DNA from: Anaeromyxobacter oryzisoli
GTDB lineage: Bacteria; Myxococcota; Myxococcia; Myxococcales; Anaeromyxobacteraceae
NCBI RefSeq assembly: GCF_022690765.1
Contig: NZ_JALCZA010000036.1
Location: 1 to 49,531, forward strand
Length of the DNA: 49,531 bases
Direction of reading: 5' to 3'
Positions 36,349-44,636 of this stretch are shown one piece after another. The position numbers were made by a program, and so were the translations under genes. Position 1 is the first letter of the stretch. The number at the start of each line of letters is the position of its first letter. The notes under the pieces were generated by a model. That model was not told the origin of the DNA and did not search any database. It saw nothing but the letters and a program-made list of their open reading frames with translations.

Positions 36349-38394
36349 TCATGCGGGGTCGCCCGCGGCCGGCGGCGCGGCCGCCGCCTCCGGGGCGGGC
36401 GGCCGCTCCCGGAACCGCGCCGCGAAGGTGCGGGCCCCGGCGGCGAGCTCCCCGCGGAACGCGAAGGCGAGCGCGGCGAGGAGGAGCGTCGCGGCGGTGG
36501 CGAGCGCGGCGACGAGCCGAGCAGCGACGAGCACCACGAAGACGGGGCGCGGCGCGTCCGAGGCGAGCAGCTCCCGGTGGAAGTACGTCTGCCGCGTGCC
36601 GTCGGGCAGCTCGATCCGCGCGGGGAGCCCCTCGTAGCCCGGAGCGCCCTTCGCCTTCGCGCGCGTCTCGGCGGGCGACGCCGGCGCCTCGCTCTCGTAC
36701 CGCTCGCCCAGATCCTTCGCGACGTAGGAGCCCGAGCCGAAGTCCGACGAGCGCAGCGAGATCACCACGGCGATGGCGGCTGCGAACGCCGTCAGCGCGG
36801 CGCCGCCACCCAGGACGAGCGCGAGGACGCGGCGGACGCCGGCGAGCCGCCGCCACGCGACCGTGAGGGCGAGCGCGCCGAGCGGGAGGAGCGTCGCCAC
36901 GATCGCCAGGTCGCGCGCGGGCTCGGAGAGGAGCGCGAGCAGGGCGAGGGCGCCGAGGAGCGCGAGCCGGCGCCGGCGGGCGACGGCGCCGAGCCGGAGG
37001 AGCGCCTCCGCGGCGACGAGGAGCAGCGCGATCGCGAGGAGCTCGTCGGGGTCGGGGAGGTGCCAGCGCACCGACGGCGCCAGCTCCTCGTACGCCGGGA
37101 GCCACTCCGCGGGGTACCGCAGCTCGACCGTCGCCGTGCTCGCCGGCACGCCGGTGCGCGGCAGCTCGAGGCGCGCGACGCCCACCCCGAGCCGGCTTCG
37201 GAACGGCCGCACGTCCTGCACCATCACCTGCTGCGCGCCGGGGCCGAGCGGCAGGAACAGCCGGCCGTCCGCGTTCCGGGTCAGGTAGGCGGGCTCGCCG
37301 CCGACGCTCGCGAAGGTCGGCTCACCGGGGACGCCCAGGGCGAGCGCCGGCGTCCCCTGGTTGTCGAGCGAGAGGGTGGTCTCGCTGCGCGCCTTGCCGT
37401 CGGCGCCGAGGAAGAAGGTCTGGGAGAGGGCGTTCACCGCGAACCCGGCGGTCTCGAGCGCCTCGAGGCGGGTCGCGGTCCAGGTCACCTCGCCCTGGCC
37501 GTCGAGGAGGAACGCCTGCGCGCCGCGGTACGCTGCGGTGAGGCCGGTCTCGCCGGCGCCGACCCGCCGGCCGGCCGCCGCGACCTGGGCCCGGATGAGA
37601 GGGTGGCTCTCGACGAGCAGGTACTGAACGCTCGCCGGGACGGGCGGCGCGAACCGCGCGCCGGTGAGCCGGCCGGTGAGGCGGATCGTGGACTCGCCCG
37701 GCGGCAGGTCGAAGCGGTAGCGCGCGCCCTCGAGGTCCCACGCCACCGGGGCGTCCACCGCCTCGACGTGCTCGGCCTCCCGGAGCGCGATCTCGAACCG
37801 CCGGTGGGTCCGGGACGGGTTCCGCACGTCGAGCAGGTAGGTGAAGCGCGTCTCGTCGGGGAGGAGCGTCACCTGGTAGCGGCCCGCCACCGACGGCGGG
37901 AGGTCCTCGCGCGCCCCCGCCAGCCGACGCACCACCGAGAGGCTGCGCGCGCCGCTCCCGGCGTCGGCGAGGACCGGCTCGCCGTCCTCCACCGTGGCGG
38001 CCACCTCGAGCACCGCCGGGGTGGCGGTCGCGGCGAGGCGGTCGCTGCCGTCGAGCGCGATCCGGCAGCGGACCCGGAACCGCGGCGCCAGGGGCGTCAC
38101 CGCGAACGCGCCGGACGCGGCGCGCGAGAGGAGGGCGTCCCCGTCGCAGGAGTGGAGGCGGAATCCCTCGCCGGAGAGCACGTCCACCGCGGGGAGCGTC
38201 CCGGCGGAACGCCCCGAGAGCGTGAGGCCGAGATCGCGCCGGGCGAAGCTGCCGTCGATCCGCAGGTGGTCGATCACGGTGAGCGACGGCCGCTCCTCGA
38301 GTTTGCGGAGCCGCTCGTAGTCGGCGAGCGGCAGCGTCACCTGAGGGGCGCTCGCCGGTTGGGCGAGCAGCAGGGCCACGACGAGCGGCGTCAT
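36349..38394 (-). CDS. Large exported multi-pass membrane protein of unknown function
   Basis: The protein has 681 residues from the ATG at 38394, chosen because GGAGG lies nine bases upstream and a signal peptide (TPLVVALLLAQPASA) then begins the protein. Residues 20-440 are periplasmic and beta-rich (e.g. RYQVTLLPDETRFTYLLDVRN), resembling repeated Ig or sugar-binding-like domains with a short coiled segment near 20-40. The last 220 residues contain five or six membrane helices with a small periplasmic loop (SLRSSDFGSGSYVAKDLG), and the tail is Pro/Ala-rich. No family was recognised. The layout suggests an envelope or surface role. Confidence 0.8.
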   Translation of the reverse strand: MTPLVVALLLAQPASAPQVTLPLADYERLRKLEERPSLTVIDHLRIDGSFARRDLGLTLSGRSAGTLPAVDVLSGEGFRLHSCDGDALLSRAASGAFAVTPLAPRFRVRCRIALDGSDRLAATATPAVLEVAATVEDGEPVLADAGSGARSLSVVRRLAGAREDLPPSVAGRYQVTLLPDETRFTYLLDVRNPSRTHRRFEIALREAEHVEAVDAPVAWDLEGARYRFDLPPGESTIRLTGRLTGARFAPPVPASVQYLLVESHPLIRAQVAAAGRRVGAGETGLTAAYRGAQAFLLDGQGEVTWTATRLEALETAGFAVNALSQTFFLGADGKARSETTLSLDNQGTPALALGVPGEPTFASVGGEPAYLTRNADGRLFLPLGPGAQQVMVQDVRPFRSRLGVGVARLELPRTGVPASTATVELRYPAEWLPAYEELAPSVRWHLPDPDELLAIALLLVAAEALLRLGAVARRRRLALLGALALLALLSEPARDLAIVATLLPLGALALTVAWRRLAGVRRVLALVLGGGAALTAFAAAIAVVISLRSSDFGSGSYVAKDLGERYESEAPASPAETRAKAKGAPGYEGLPARIELPDGTRQTYFHRELLASDAPRPVFVVLVAARLVAALATAATLLLAALAFAFRGELAAGARTFAARFRERPPAPEAAAAPPAAGDPA

Positions 38395-38432
38395 CGCAAG
38401 AACCTCCGGTGAACGAGGAAGCAAGGAGAGCA

Positions 38433-38451
38433 GACGCCCCGTGTGGGCGTC
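38433..38451 (-). terminator. Hairpin between two minus-strand genes, terminator or 5' leader hairpin
   Basis: GACGCCC (38433-38439), 5-nt loop, GGGCGTC (38445-38451) form a perfect 7-bp stem. On the minus strand it is followed by the pyrimidine-rich TCTGCTCTCCTTGC. It lies 39-57 nt before the start at 38394 and 155 nt after the stop at 38606, so either role is possible. Confidence 0.4.
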
Positions 38452-38605
38452 CAGCGGAGAAAACGCGCCGCGGCGCGAAACGATCTCCCCGGCGACGCGC
38501 TCGTCGGTGTGCGAACGGGGCGCAGCGAGCGGACCTGCTCGTCCCGCCGTGGCGGCTCCTCTTCGCCCGGTCGGTCGCGCGGTGCCGGCGAACGGATCGG
38601 GCGGG

Positions 38606-39235
38606 TCAGCCGCCGGCCGCGAGCGCGGCGCGAGCCTCGGCGCCGGTCATCGGGTGGTTGTAGAGCGGCGTGCCCGGCTGCTGGCGGCGGCCGCCCTCGC
38701 GGAGCGAGCCCGTGTCCACCGGCGCGAACCCGATCTGCTCGACGAGCGTCGCGACCAGGCGCTTCGCGGCGGGGTCGTCGCCGGCGAGGAAGATCGCGTG
38801 GCGCTCCTCGAGCGGCAGGTCGGGCCGGCCCCGCGTGGCGAGGTGCTCGAAGTAGATCGTGTTGAAGGCCTTCACGAGGCGGGCGCCCGGGAGGCGCCGG
38901 GCGGTCTCCTCGCTCGAGGTGGTGGCCCCGAGGTCGAGGACCTGGCCCTCGGCCGAGTACGGGTTCATCGCGTCCACCACCACCTTGCCCGCGACGCGCG
39001 CCGTCGGCGGGAGGGCCTCCGGGGAGCGCCACGGCGTGGCGAGAAAGATCACCTCCCCGAACGCCGCCGCGTCCTCGACCGTCGCCGCGTGCGCGCGCGA
39101 GCCGAGCCTCGCCACCAGCTCGCGCAGCGAGTCCGGTCCCCGCGAGTTCGCGAGCGCCACGTCGTGCCCGGCGTGGACGAGGAGCCGGGCGACGGTGCCG
39201 CCGATGCGACCCGCGCCGATGATCCCGATCTTCAT
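38606..39235 (-). CDS. NADP-dependent oxidoreductase of the F420-reductase-like/dinucleotide-binding family
   Basis: The 209-residue Rossmann protein begins MKIGIIGAGRIGGTVARLL, with the glycine-rich motif at the very N-terminus and LANSRGPDSL after the second strand, typical for NADP-binding. KVVVDAMNPYS and KAFNTIYFEHL match the F420-dependent NADP reductase-like group, which includes many members that do not use F420. The substrate is unknown. It is monocistronic. Confidence 0.85.
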   Translation of the reverse strand: MKIGIIGAGRIGGTVARLLVHAGHDVALANSRGPDSLRELVARLGSRAHAATVEDAAAFGEVIFLATPWRSPEALPPTARVAGKVVVDAMNPYSAEGQVLDLGATTSSEETARRLPGARLVKAFNTIYFEHLATRGRPDLPLEERHAIFLAGDDPAAKRLVATLVEQIGFAPVDTGSLREGGRRQQPGTPLYNHPMTGAEARAALAAGG

Positions 39236-39352
39236 GGAACCCCTCTTCGACTCTAATCGTCCGAGAGATCCGCGCGCACCTCCCGCGAGCGGGTGAGGAG
39301 GGGTCCCGGTAGGGTGCGTCGGAGGGGATCACCCGGCCCTGCGCTCCGGCCT

Positions 39353-39391
39353 GACCGAGAGAAGTTTTCGGCGGGAAAATTACTCTCGGTC
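39353..39391 (+). repeat. GACCGAGAG palindromic element (REP-like hairpin)
   Basis: GACCGAGAGAAGTTTTC (39353-39369), loop GGCGG, GAAAATTACTCTCGGTC (39375-39391) pair over 17 bases with two mismatches. The left arm is identical to the sequence at 9676-9692 beside RAYT. It ends eight bases before the stop codon of the methyltransferase gene and has no long T-run, so it is not a normal terminator. Confidence 0.8.
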
Positions 39392-39399
39392 GGGAGGAG

Positions 39400-41250
39400 C
39401 TATCCCGCAAGGGTCTGGCGGATCGCCGCCGCGTGCTCGAGCCGCGCCTCGACCCGGGCCACGAGGGCGCGACGCTCGCGCTCGACCGCGGCGGCGGAGA
39501 GCCCGAGGGCGCGACCGACGACGAGGTCGAGCTCGCGCTGGGCGGGCCGCGCGAGCATCGCCCGGAGCGCCGTGGTCACCGGATCCCGCGCGAGCGCGCC
39601 CCGGAGCGCCGCGAGCGGGCGCGCGACGCCGGCGAGCGCCGCGGGTCTCGGGAACGGGGCCGCGGCGAGCACCCGGCAGTCCACGTCGGCGATCGCCTGG
39701 GCGCCGGTGAGCTGGCGCGCCCCCGCGTCGATGGCGAGGCGGACGGGGGTGGCGGAGAGCACGAGCGCGAGCTGCCACGCAGGGACGGCCGGGCCCGGGA
39801 AGAGGGCGTGCCACTTCTTGTCCTCCCACAGCCCCGCCTCGTTCAGGAACGCGAAGGCGCGCGCCCCGAGCTTCGCCGGGTAGAGCACCGGCGCGGGGCC
39901 GCGCCCCGGAACGAGCCGCCACCACGGTGCGCGGCCGGCGCAGGTCGGCCGCCGTTGGACGCCGAGCGCCTCGCCGAGCCGGACGTAGGCCCGGCTCGCG
40001 GCGCTCGTCCGCGCGGGTCGGAAGAGCACCTTGCCCGGCGCCGCCTCCTCGGGGGCCCGCGCCTCCTTCAGGCTCGCGAGGAGCGGCACCACGTCGGCGT
40101 CGCCGAGGGCCACCTCGCCCGCGAGCGCCGAGGCGAAGCGGCCGCCGCCGAGCGGCGCGAGGTGGAAGAACGCGTTGCAGCCGGTCTTGGTCCCGAACCG
40201 GACCTCGCACACGTCCGCGACGGTGATCGCCTCGCGCGGCGCCTCCGCCGCGCCCCGGCTCCGGCGGACGCGCGGGGTCGCGCCGCCGCGCGCGATCGCC
40301 TCGAGCTCGTCATCGCCGAGCGCGCCGAGCGGCACCGCCGCCTCCGCGGGCGCGGCGTCCCGCGCGCCTTCGGCCCACACCGCGAGCGCCGTGTCCACCG
40401 ACGCCGCGAAGCTCCCTGCGGCCCGCGACCGGAGGCGGAGGACGAAGCCGCCGCGGGCCCGCGCGTCGGCGAGGACGGGGGCGGAGGAGCGCGACACGTC
40501 CAGCGCCCGGGGCCAGACCAGCGCCGCCACCGGCGCGCGCCGGAGGGCCAGGGCGGCGAAGTGCGCGGAGAGATCGGCCTGGCGGGTGAGCCCGCTCGCG
40601 GTCGCCGCGGCGGCCTTGTCGTCAGCGGGGATCGCCTCGTGCCGGAGGAAGGGCGGGTTGGCGAGGACCAGCTCCGCGGCGGGCCAGGGGACGCGGAGCG
40701 CGTCGGCGCAGGCGATCGCCGCGTCGGCGTCGAGGAGCGCGAGGCGCGCCCGGGCGGTGCGGGCGGCGAGGGGCGCGACGTCGATCCCGTGGAGCGCGAG
40801 CCGGGCGCCCTGGAGCCGGGCGAGCCGCGCCGCCGCGGCGAGGAGCGCGCCGCCGCCGCAGGCGGGATCGAGGACGGCGAGGCCGTCGAGGGCGGCGGCG
40901 AGGCGGGCGTCGCGGGCTCCGGAGAGGAGGGCGGCCAGCCCCGCGGCGGCGGGCGGACCGCCCCGGCCGGCGGCGGCGTGGGCCAGGCCGAACGCGGCGA
41001 GGATCCGGGCCTCCGCGTCGGGCGTGAAGATCGCGCCGCGCGCGCCGGCGAGGGCGCGCGCGCAGATCGCCTCGAGGAGCGCGCCGTCCACCTCGCCGGC
41101 GCCGGGCCGGAGCTCCGACCCGCGGGAGAGCCCGGCGAGCGCCCGGCTCGCACCACCGCCGAGCCAGCGCGCCGCCTCCGCGAGCTGGGCCTCCGGGGGG
41201 AGCGGAGCGAGCGCGGCGAGGGCGCGGGCGAGGGACGCGGCGGCGGTCAC
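39400..41250 (-). CDS. Solitary N6-adenine DNA methyltransferase (TaqI/Eco57I-like, class I SAM)
   Basis: The protein has 616 residues from a GTG at 41250 overlapping the dipeptidase stop (GTGA). SAM motif I is LDPACGGGALL (127-137) and the catalytic motif IV is NPPF (198-201), which defines amino-methyltransferases. The N-terminal 115 residues are helical. The C-terminal part (about 330-560) is a likely target-recognition domain, with HALFPGPAVPAWQL and LTGAQAIADVDCRVLAAAPFP typical of the TaqI-like group. No restriction endonuclease is nearby, so it is an orphan or epigenetic methylase, or a domain of a larger system outside the window. Confidence 0.87.
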   Translation of the reverse strand: MTAAASLARALAALAPLPPEAQLAEAARWLGGGASRALAGLSRGSELRPGAGEVDGALLEAICARALAGARGAIFTPDAEARILAAFGLAHAAAGRGGPPAAAGLAALLSGARDARLAAALDGLAVLDPACGGGALLAAAARLARLQGARLALHGIDVAPLAARTARARLALLDADAAIACADALRVPWPAAELVLANPPFLRHEAIPADDKAAAATASGLTRQADLSAHFAALALRRAPVAALVWPRALDVSRSSAPVLADARARGGFVLRLRSRAAGSFAASVDTALAVWAEGARDAAPAEAAVPLGALGDDELEAIARGGATPRVRRSRGAAEAPREAITVADVCEVRFGTKTGCNAFFHLAPLGGGRFASALAGEVALGDADVVPLLASLKEARAPEEAAPGKVLFRPARTSAASRAYVRLGEALGVQRRPTCAGRAPWWRLVPGRGPAPVLYPAKLGARAFAFLNEAGLWEDKKWHALFPGPAVPAWQLALVLSATPVRLAIDAGARQLTGAQAIADVDCRVLAAAPFPRPAALAGVARPLAALRGALARDPVTTALRAMLARPAQRELDLVVGRALGLSAAAVERERRALVARVEARLEHAAAIRQTLAG

Positions 41251-41897
41251 GGTGAAGGATCCCGGCGCGCGGTCGCGCTCGAGCGCGCGCTCGGGATCGC
41301 CCCGGACAGCGGCACGTCCAGGATCGGCGCGCGGCGCGCCCCGGGACCGTCGAAGTGCCACCACTCCATCCGGTTCACCCGGAACCCCTCCGCCTCCATC
41401 GCGGCGCGGAGGAGATCGCGGTTCGCGCGGGCGGCGCGCGAGATCCCGCTGCTCGCGGCGGCCCGCGCGCGGGGCTCGAACGCGTCGAACGGCGTCGGCA
41501 GCTCGGCCTCGCGACCGTCCGGGGTCGAGAGCCCGACGTCCACGGCCGCGCCGCGGTTGTGGTTCGAGCCGAACCGCGGGTCGGCGACGAACCCGGGGCG
41601 CGGGACCAGGCGCCACATCTCGCGCTGCACCGCGAGCGGCCGGTAGCAGTCGTAGAGCCGGAGCCGGAACCCGCGCGCTCGCACCCGGGCGGCGGCGCGG
41701 GCCAGGCGGGCGGCGACGTCGGTGCGGAGGAGGCAGCGCGCGTCCGGCGGGTACACCGCGCGCCCCAGGAAGTTCGCCGCCGTCGCGTAGCGGAGATCCG
41801 GCACCGCGTCCGGCACCACCGCCAGGACCTCCACGAGCGGGGTCGCCGGCGGGGCGGCGGCGAGCAGGACCGGCAGCAACGCGTGGAGCGCGGGCAC
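41247..41897 (-). CDS. ddpX: D-alanyl-D-alanine dipeptidase (VanX/DdpX family, M15D)
   Basis: The protein has 216 residues from the GTG at 41897, giving a signal-like N-terminus (LHALLPVLLAAAPPA). Zinc and catalytic residues of the VanX family are visible: H113 and D120 in SNHNRGAAVDVG, and E178 and H181 in MEWWHFD. RLYDCYRPLAVQREMW is also family-typical. It splits free D-Ala-D-Ala. The signal peptide suggests periplasmic recycling rather than vancomycin resistance, and no vanH/vanA genes are present. It is translationally coupled to the downstream methyltransferase. A -10-like TACAAT just upstream makes the message probably leaderless. Confidence 0.87.
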   Translation of the reverse strand: MPALHALLPVLLAAAPPATPLVEVLAVVPDAVPDLRYATAANFLGRAVYPPDARCLLRTDVAARLARAAARVRARGFRLRLYDCYRPLAVQREMWRLVPRPGFVADPRFGSNHNRGAAVDVGLSTPDGREAELPTPFDAFEPRARAAASSGISRAARANRDLLRAAMEAEGFRVNRMEWWHFDGPGARRAPILDVPLSGAIPSARSSATARRDPSP

Positions 41898-41903
41898 GTG
41901 CAG

Positions 41904-41909
41904 ATTGTA
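41904..41909 (-). promoter_or_regulatory. -10-like TACAAT before the dipeptidase gene
   Basis: On the minus strand TACAAT (41909-41904) lies 6 bases before the GTG at 41897. A transcription start about seven bases downstream would fall on the start codon. No strong -35 was seen. Confidence 0.45.
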
Positions 41910-42031
41910 CGCGACGCGGATCCGCGACGCGATGGGGGCCGTGCGGAATGACGTGAGGCGCGGACGTCGTCGCGGAGTCGCGGCCGGCCGGGTCGCGCTC
42001 GCGTCGGCCCGCGATCGGCGGCGCGCCGTCG

Positions 42032-42061
42032 TTGCCTGCCCCGGTACGGTCCGTGTATAGG
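42032..42061 (+). promoter_or_regulatory. Candidate promoter of the GT22-like gene
   Basis: TTGCCT (42032-42037) is followed after 18 bp by TATAGG (42056-42061). Transcription would start near 42068, only about four bases before the ATG at 42072. Confidence 0.5.
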
Positions 42062-42071
42062 CCTGGCCCCG

Positions 42072-43520
42072 ATGCTCGCGCCGCTCCCATCCGTGCAGCC
42101 CGCTCCGGCGGCCAGCGATGACGCGGGCGAAGGTGCACCGCTGGCGCGGCACCCGTCGGCGCAGAGCCCGGTGCGCCGCGTCCCGTGGGCGCTCGTCGTC
42201 GCCGCGGCAGCGCTCCCGGCGGTCTTCGCGCTCGTGCGGCTCGGCCGCTGGCACCCGGACGAGATCTACCAATATCTCGAGCCGGCGTTCTTCAGGGTCC
42301 ACGGATACGGAGTCCGTGCGTGGGAGTGGGACGTCGGGCTGCGGAACTGGGCCATCCCGTTCGTGCTCGCGGCGTTCCTGCGCGCCGCCCACGCCGCCGG
42401 GATCGATCACCCGATCGCCTGCCGCGCCGTCCTGGCCGTTCCACAGGCGGCCGTGCTCCTGCTCGCGATGATGTCCGCCTGGCGGTACGTGGAGCGCCGG
42501 TGCCGGGAAACGCCGTCCTCCGCGAAAGGCGCCTTCCTCCTCTTCGCGCTCCAGGCGCCGGTGCTCCTGTTCGCCGGCCGCACGATGGGGGAGAGTTTCT
42601 CGGCCGCCTTCCTCGTCGTCGCGTTCGAGCGGCTCGACAGGCCCGGCGACGGGCGAAGGAGCGGGACGTGGGCCGGCGCGATGCTCGGGCTCTCCGTGGT
42701 CGCGCGGTACGGTTCGGCCGTCTTCGTGGTGGTCGCGCTCGCGTGGCTGGTCGCGAAGCGGCGCTGGCGGGCGCTCGGGTGGACGTGCGCCTCCGGCGGG
42801 GCCGTCGCGATCTCGCTCGGCGTGCTCGACTGGGCGACGTGGGGGAGGCCGTTACACTCGCTCATCGCTTACTTGCAGTTCAACGTCCTCTCGGGCAAGG
42901 CGAGCACGTTCTTCGGCGCGCAGCCCGTCGGGTTCTACCTGTGGGCCCTGGGAGCCTGGTTCGCGCTCTGGATCTGGCCGGGGCTGTGGATCGTCACCGC
43001 TCGCGAGCGGCGCCTTCCGCTCCCGGCCGTGGCAGCGGTCCTCTACGTGCTCGTCCTGCTCGCGACGCCACACAAGGAGAACCGGTTCCTCTTCCCCGCC
43101 GTGATCCTCGCCGCCCTGGCCGCCGCCCCGGGAGCGGCGTGGCTCGTGGCGAGGTGCCAGACGAGACGAGCACGAGTCGGCGCGACGGTGGCGGCGCTCC
43201 TCGCCGGGAGCATCGCCTTCACCGGGCCCGACCGCCCCACCTCGGGCCGTGACTTCCGCGCCCTGGCGCGGCTGGGCCGCGATCCAGCGACGCGCGGAAT
43301 CCTCGTCGTCGGCGGACCGTGGGGATCGTGCGGCTACTTCTGCGTCGGTCGCGACGTCCCGCTTCACCATGTGGAAGACACCGCGGAGATCACACGCGTC
43401 CTCGAGGATTCGCGGGTGAACCGTGCGGTGGCGGTGGGACCGGCGAGCGTCGACCTGCAGCGCCGCGGCTTCGCGGTCGTGGAGCGGCAGGGGAAGTTCG
43501 ACGTCCTGGCTCGGCGCTGA
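42072..43520 (+). CDS. GT22-like polyprenyl-dependent mannosyltransferase (Alg9/PIG-B-like)
   Basis: The 482-residue polytopic membrane glycosyltransferase has a short disordered N-terminus, then the first helix (VPWALVVAAAALPAVFALVRL) and the acidic HPDEIYQYLEPAF, the GT-C signature expected in the first external loop. Later segments GLRNWAIPF, FAGRTMGESFSAAF and PHKENRFLFPAVI match the conserved features of GT22 enzymes (HxxxEER-like motif). Eukaryotic relatives add mannose to GPI or N-glycan precursors. A bacterial role in envelope glycan or glycolipid assembly is inferred. The last 100 residues form a soluble domain. Base composition is slightly less extreme than in the neighbours. Confidence 0.82.
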   Translation: MLAPLPSVQPAPAASDDAGEGAPLARHPSAQSPVRRVPWALVVAAAALPAVFALVRLGRWHPDEIYQYLEPAFFRVHGYGVRAWEWDVGLRNWAIPFVLAAFLRAAHAAGIDHPIACRAVLAVPQAAVLLLAMMSAWRYVERRCRETPSSAKGAFLLFALQAPVLLFAGRTMGESFSAAFLVVAFERLDRPGDGRRSGTWAGAMLGLSVVARYGSAVFVVVALAWLVAKRRWRALGWTCASGGAVAISLGVLDWATWGRPLHSLIAYLQFNVLSGKASTFFGAQPVGFYLWALGAWFALWIWPGLWIVTARERRLPLPAVAAVLYVLVLLATPHKENRFLFPAVILAALAAAPGAAWLVARCQTRRARVGATVAALLAGSIAFTGPDRPTSGRDFRALARLGRDPATRGILVVGGPWGSCGYFCVGRDVPLHHVEDTAEITRVLEDSRVNRAVAVGPASVDLQRRGFAVVERQGKFDVLARR

Positions 43521-43525
43521 CCGCG

Positions 43526-43876
43526 TCACGCCCGCGCGCCGGCGCGATCGGCCCGCCCCGCCGCGTCGCGGGCCAGCGGCGGCGCGAGCCGCGTGCTCGG
43601 GAACAGGGCGAGCAGGAGGAGCGCCACGCCGCTCACGACCTCGACCACGGACGCGCCCCGATCGCCGGTGGTCCGCGCGCTCCAGGCCAGCCACACGGCG
43701 GGGACCGCGAGGCCGAACCGGGCGGGAGGCCACTCGAAGGACGCGAGCGTGCCGATGCACACGAGCAGCCCCATCGCGACGTCGTGGAGGATGGGGCCGA
43801 CCGCGCCATAGCCGAGCAGCAGCGGTGCGAAGACCAGCCCGAGCCCCACGCCGAAGCTCGCCCACCGGGCGTACAT
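43526..43876 (-). CDS. Small membrane protein with SPW-type repeats
   Basis: The 116-residue protein has about four hydrophobic segments. The two parts resemble SPW-repeat proteins, in which a tryptophan/proline segment precedes a helix (SFGVGLGLVFAPLLLGYGAVGPILHD and LASFEWPPARFGLAVPAVWLAW). The C-terminal tail is basic. The function of the family is unknown. It converges on the GT22-like gene, with their ends 5 bp apart. Confidence 0.65.
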   Translation of the reverse strand: MYARWASFGVGLGLVFAPLLLGYGAVGPILHDVAMGLLVCIGTLASFEWPPARFGLAVPAVWLAWSARTTGDRGASVVEVVSGVALLLLALFPSTRLAPPLARDAAGRADRAGARA

Positions 43877-44031
43877 GCTTCAAACCTAGTGGGGGGTTTG
43901 GGGGTCGCAAGGGGAGGGCGCTCGCGGGCGCCTGCCCGGGCGGGTGCACGAAACTGGCGGAGTCAGACGCTCTCGCTAGGATGCGATCGTCTGCGAGCGA
44001 CCGCGGCGCCGGGTCACGGGAGGATCGCGCG

Positions 44032-44343
44032 ATGGCTCGACGCCGGACCGAACGCTCAGGCAGCACGACGGAATCTTCGATGACCTACGCCGACGAACGC
44101 GTGGCGGCAGAGATGGGACGAGTCCTGCTCGCGCTGTACCGGGCCGGGATGCAGGTCCGGGTCTGGCCGGACGCGCTGAAGGGGCGCGCCGGCGCGCGGA
44201 TCGTGGCCGGCCCCTCCGCGAACAGGCGCCGGACCGCGCTCAAGCCGGTCACCGGCTCGGGCGACTCGCCGCTCCAGGCGATCTACGCCGCGGTGGAGCG
44301 CATGAACGAGCGCGCCGGGGCGATCGTCGTCCGGCTGGACTGA
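44032..44343 (+). CDS. Small hypothetical protein
   Basis: The protein has 103 residues from the ATG at 44032, preceded by GGGAGGATCGC. It is basic, with an N-terminal Arg-rich stretch (MARRRTER) and a mixed alpha/beta body (MGRVLLALYRAGMQVRVWPDALKG, LQAIYAAVERMNERAGAIVVRLD). It has no signal peptide, cysteines or recognisable family. The frame continues open upstream to 43423, but the ribosome site fixes this start. Confidence 0.6.
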   Translation: MARRRTERSGSTTESSMTYADERVAAEMGRVLLALYRAGMQVRVWPDALKGRAGARIVAGPSANRRRTALKPVTGSGDSPLQAIYAAVERMNERAGAIVVRLD

Positions 44344-44636
44344 TCGGAACGTTCGCCCGCACCCGCACCCGGCTGCGAACCTGTCATCCCTGTCCGTTCC
44401 CCGGGTCCCGAGTTCCCTGTCCCGGCTTCTCCGTGGCCCGTTCCGGAGCGGGAGCGGAGCAGTCAGGGGCGTTGATGCGGGCGAGGGGATCCGGGTTACG
44501 TGCGGCGGCGAAGCCGGGTGCGCGTTCGGGGTCGGGTACGGCGAGGCGGCCTGGCAAGCTGGGGAGGCGCACCCCTCCGCGCGGGGAGCTCGCGCGCGGT
44601 CGCGAAGCGAAGCGCGCGAGGTCACGGTTCCCCGCT
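44344..44636. other. 293-bp intergenic region with hairpins
   Basis: No gene was found. CTCGCGCGC (44589-44597) and GCGCGCGAG (44612-44620) form a perfect 9-bp stem with a 14-nt loop, 16 bp after the PHA-protein stop on the minus strand. It could end that transcript, but has no T-run. The rest (44350-44480) is low-complexity GTCCCGAGTTCCCTGTCCC-like sequence. Confidence 0.5.

Noticed and set aside
39400-41250. Restriction-modification system
   Set aside because: Only the methyltransferase is present. No endonuclease, specificity subunit or defence helper lies next to it.
41247-41897. Vancomycin resistance
   Set aside because: VanX-type dipeptidase alone is not resistance. No VanH/VanA ligase or VanS/VanR genes are present, and the signal peptide suggests a periplasmic recycling role.
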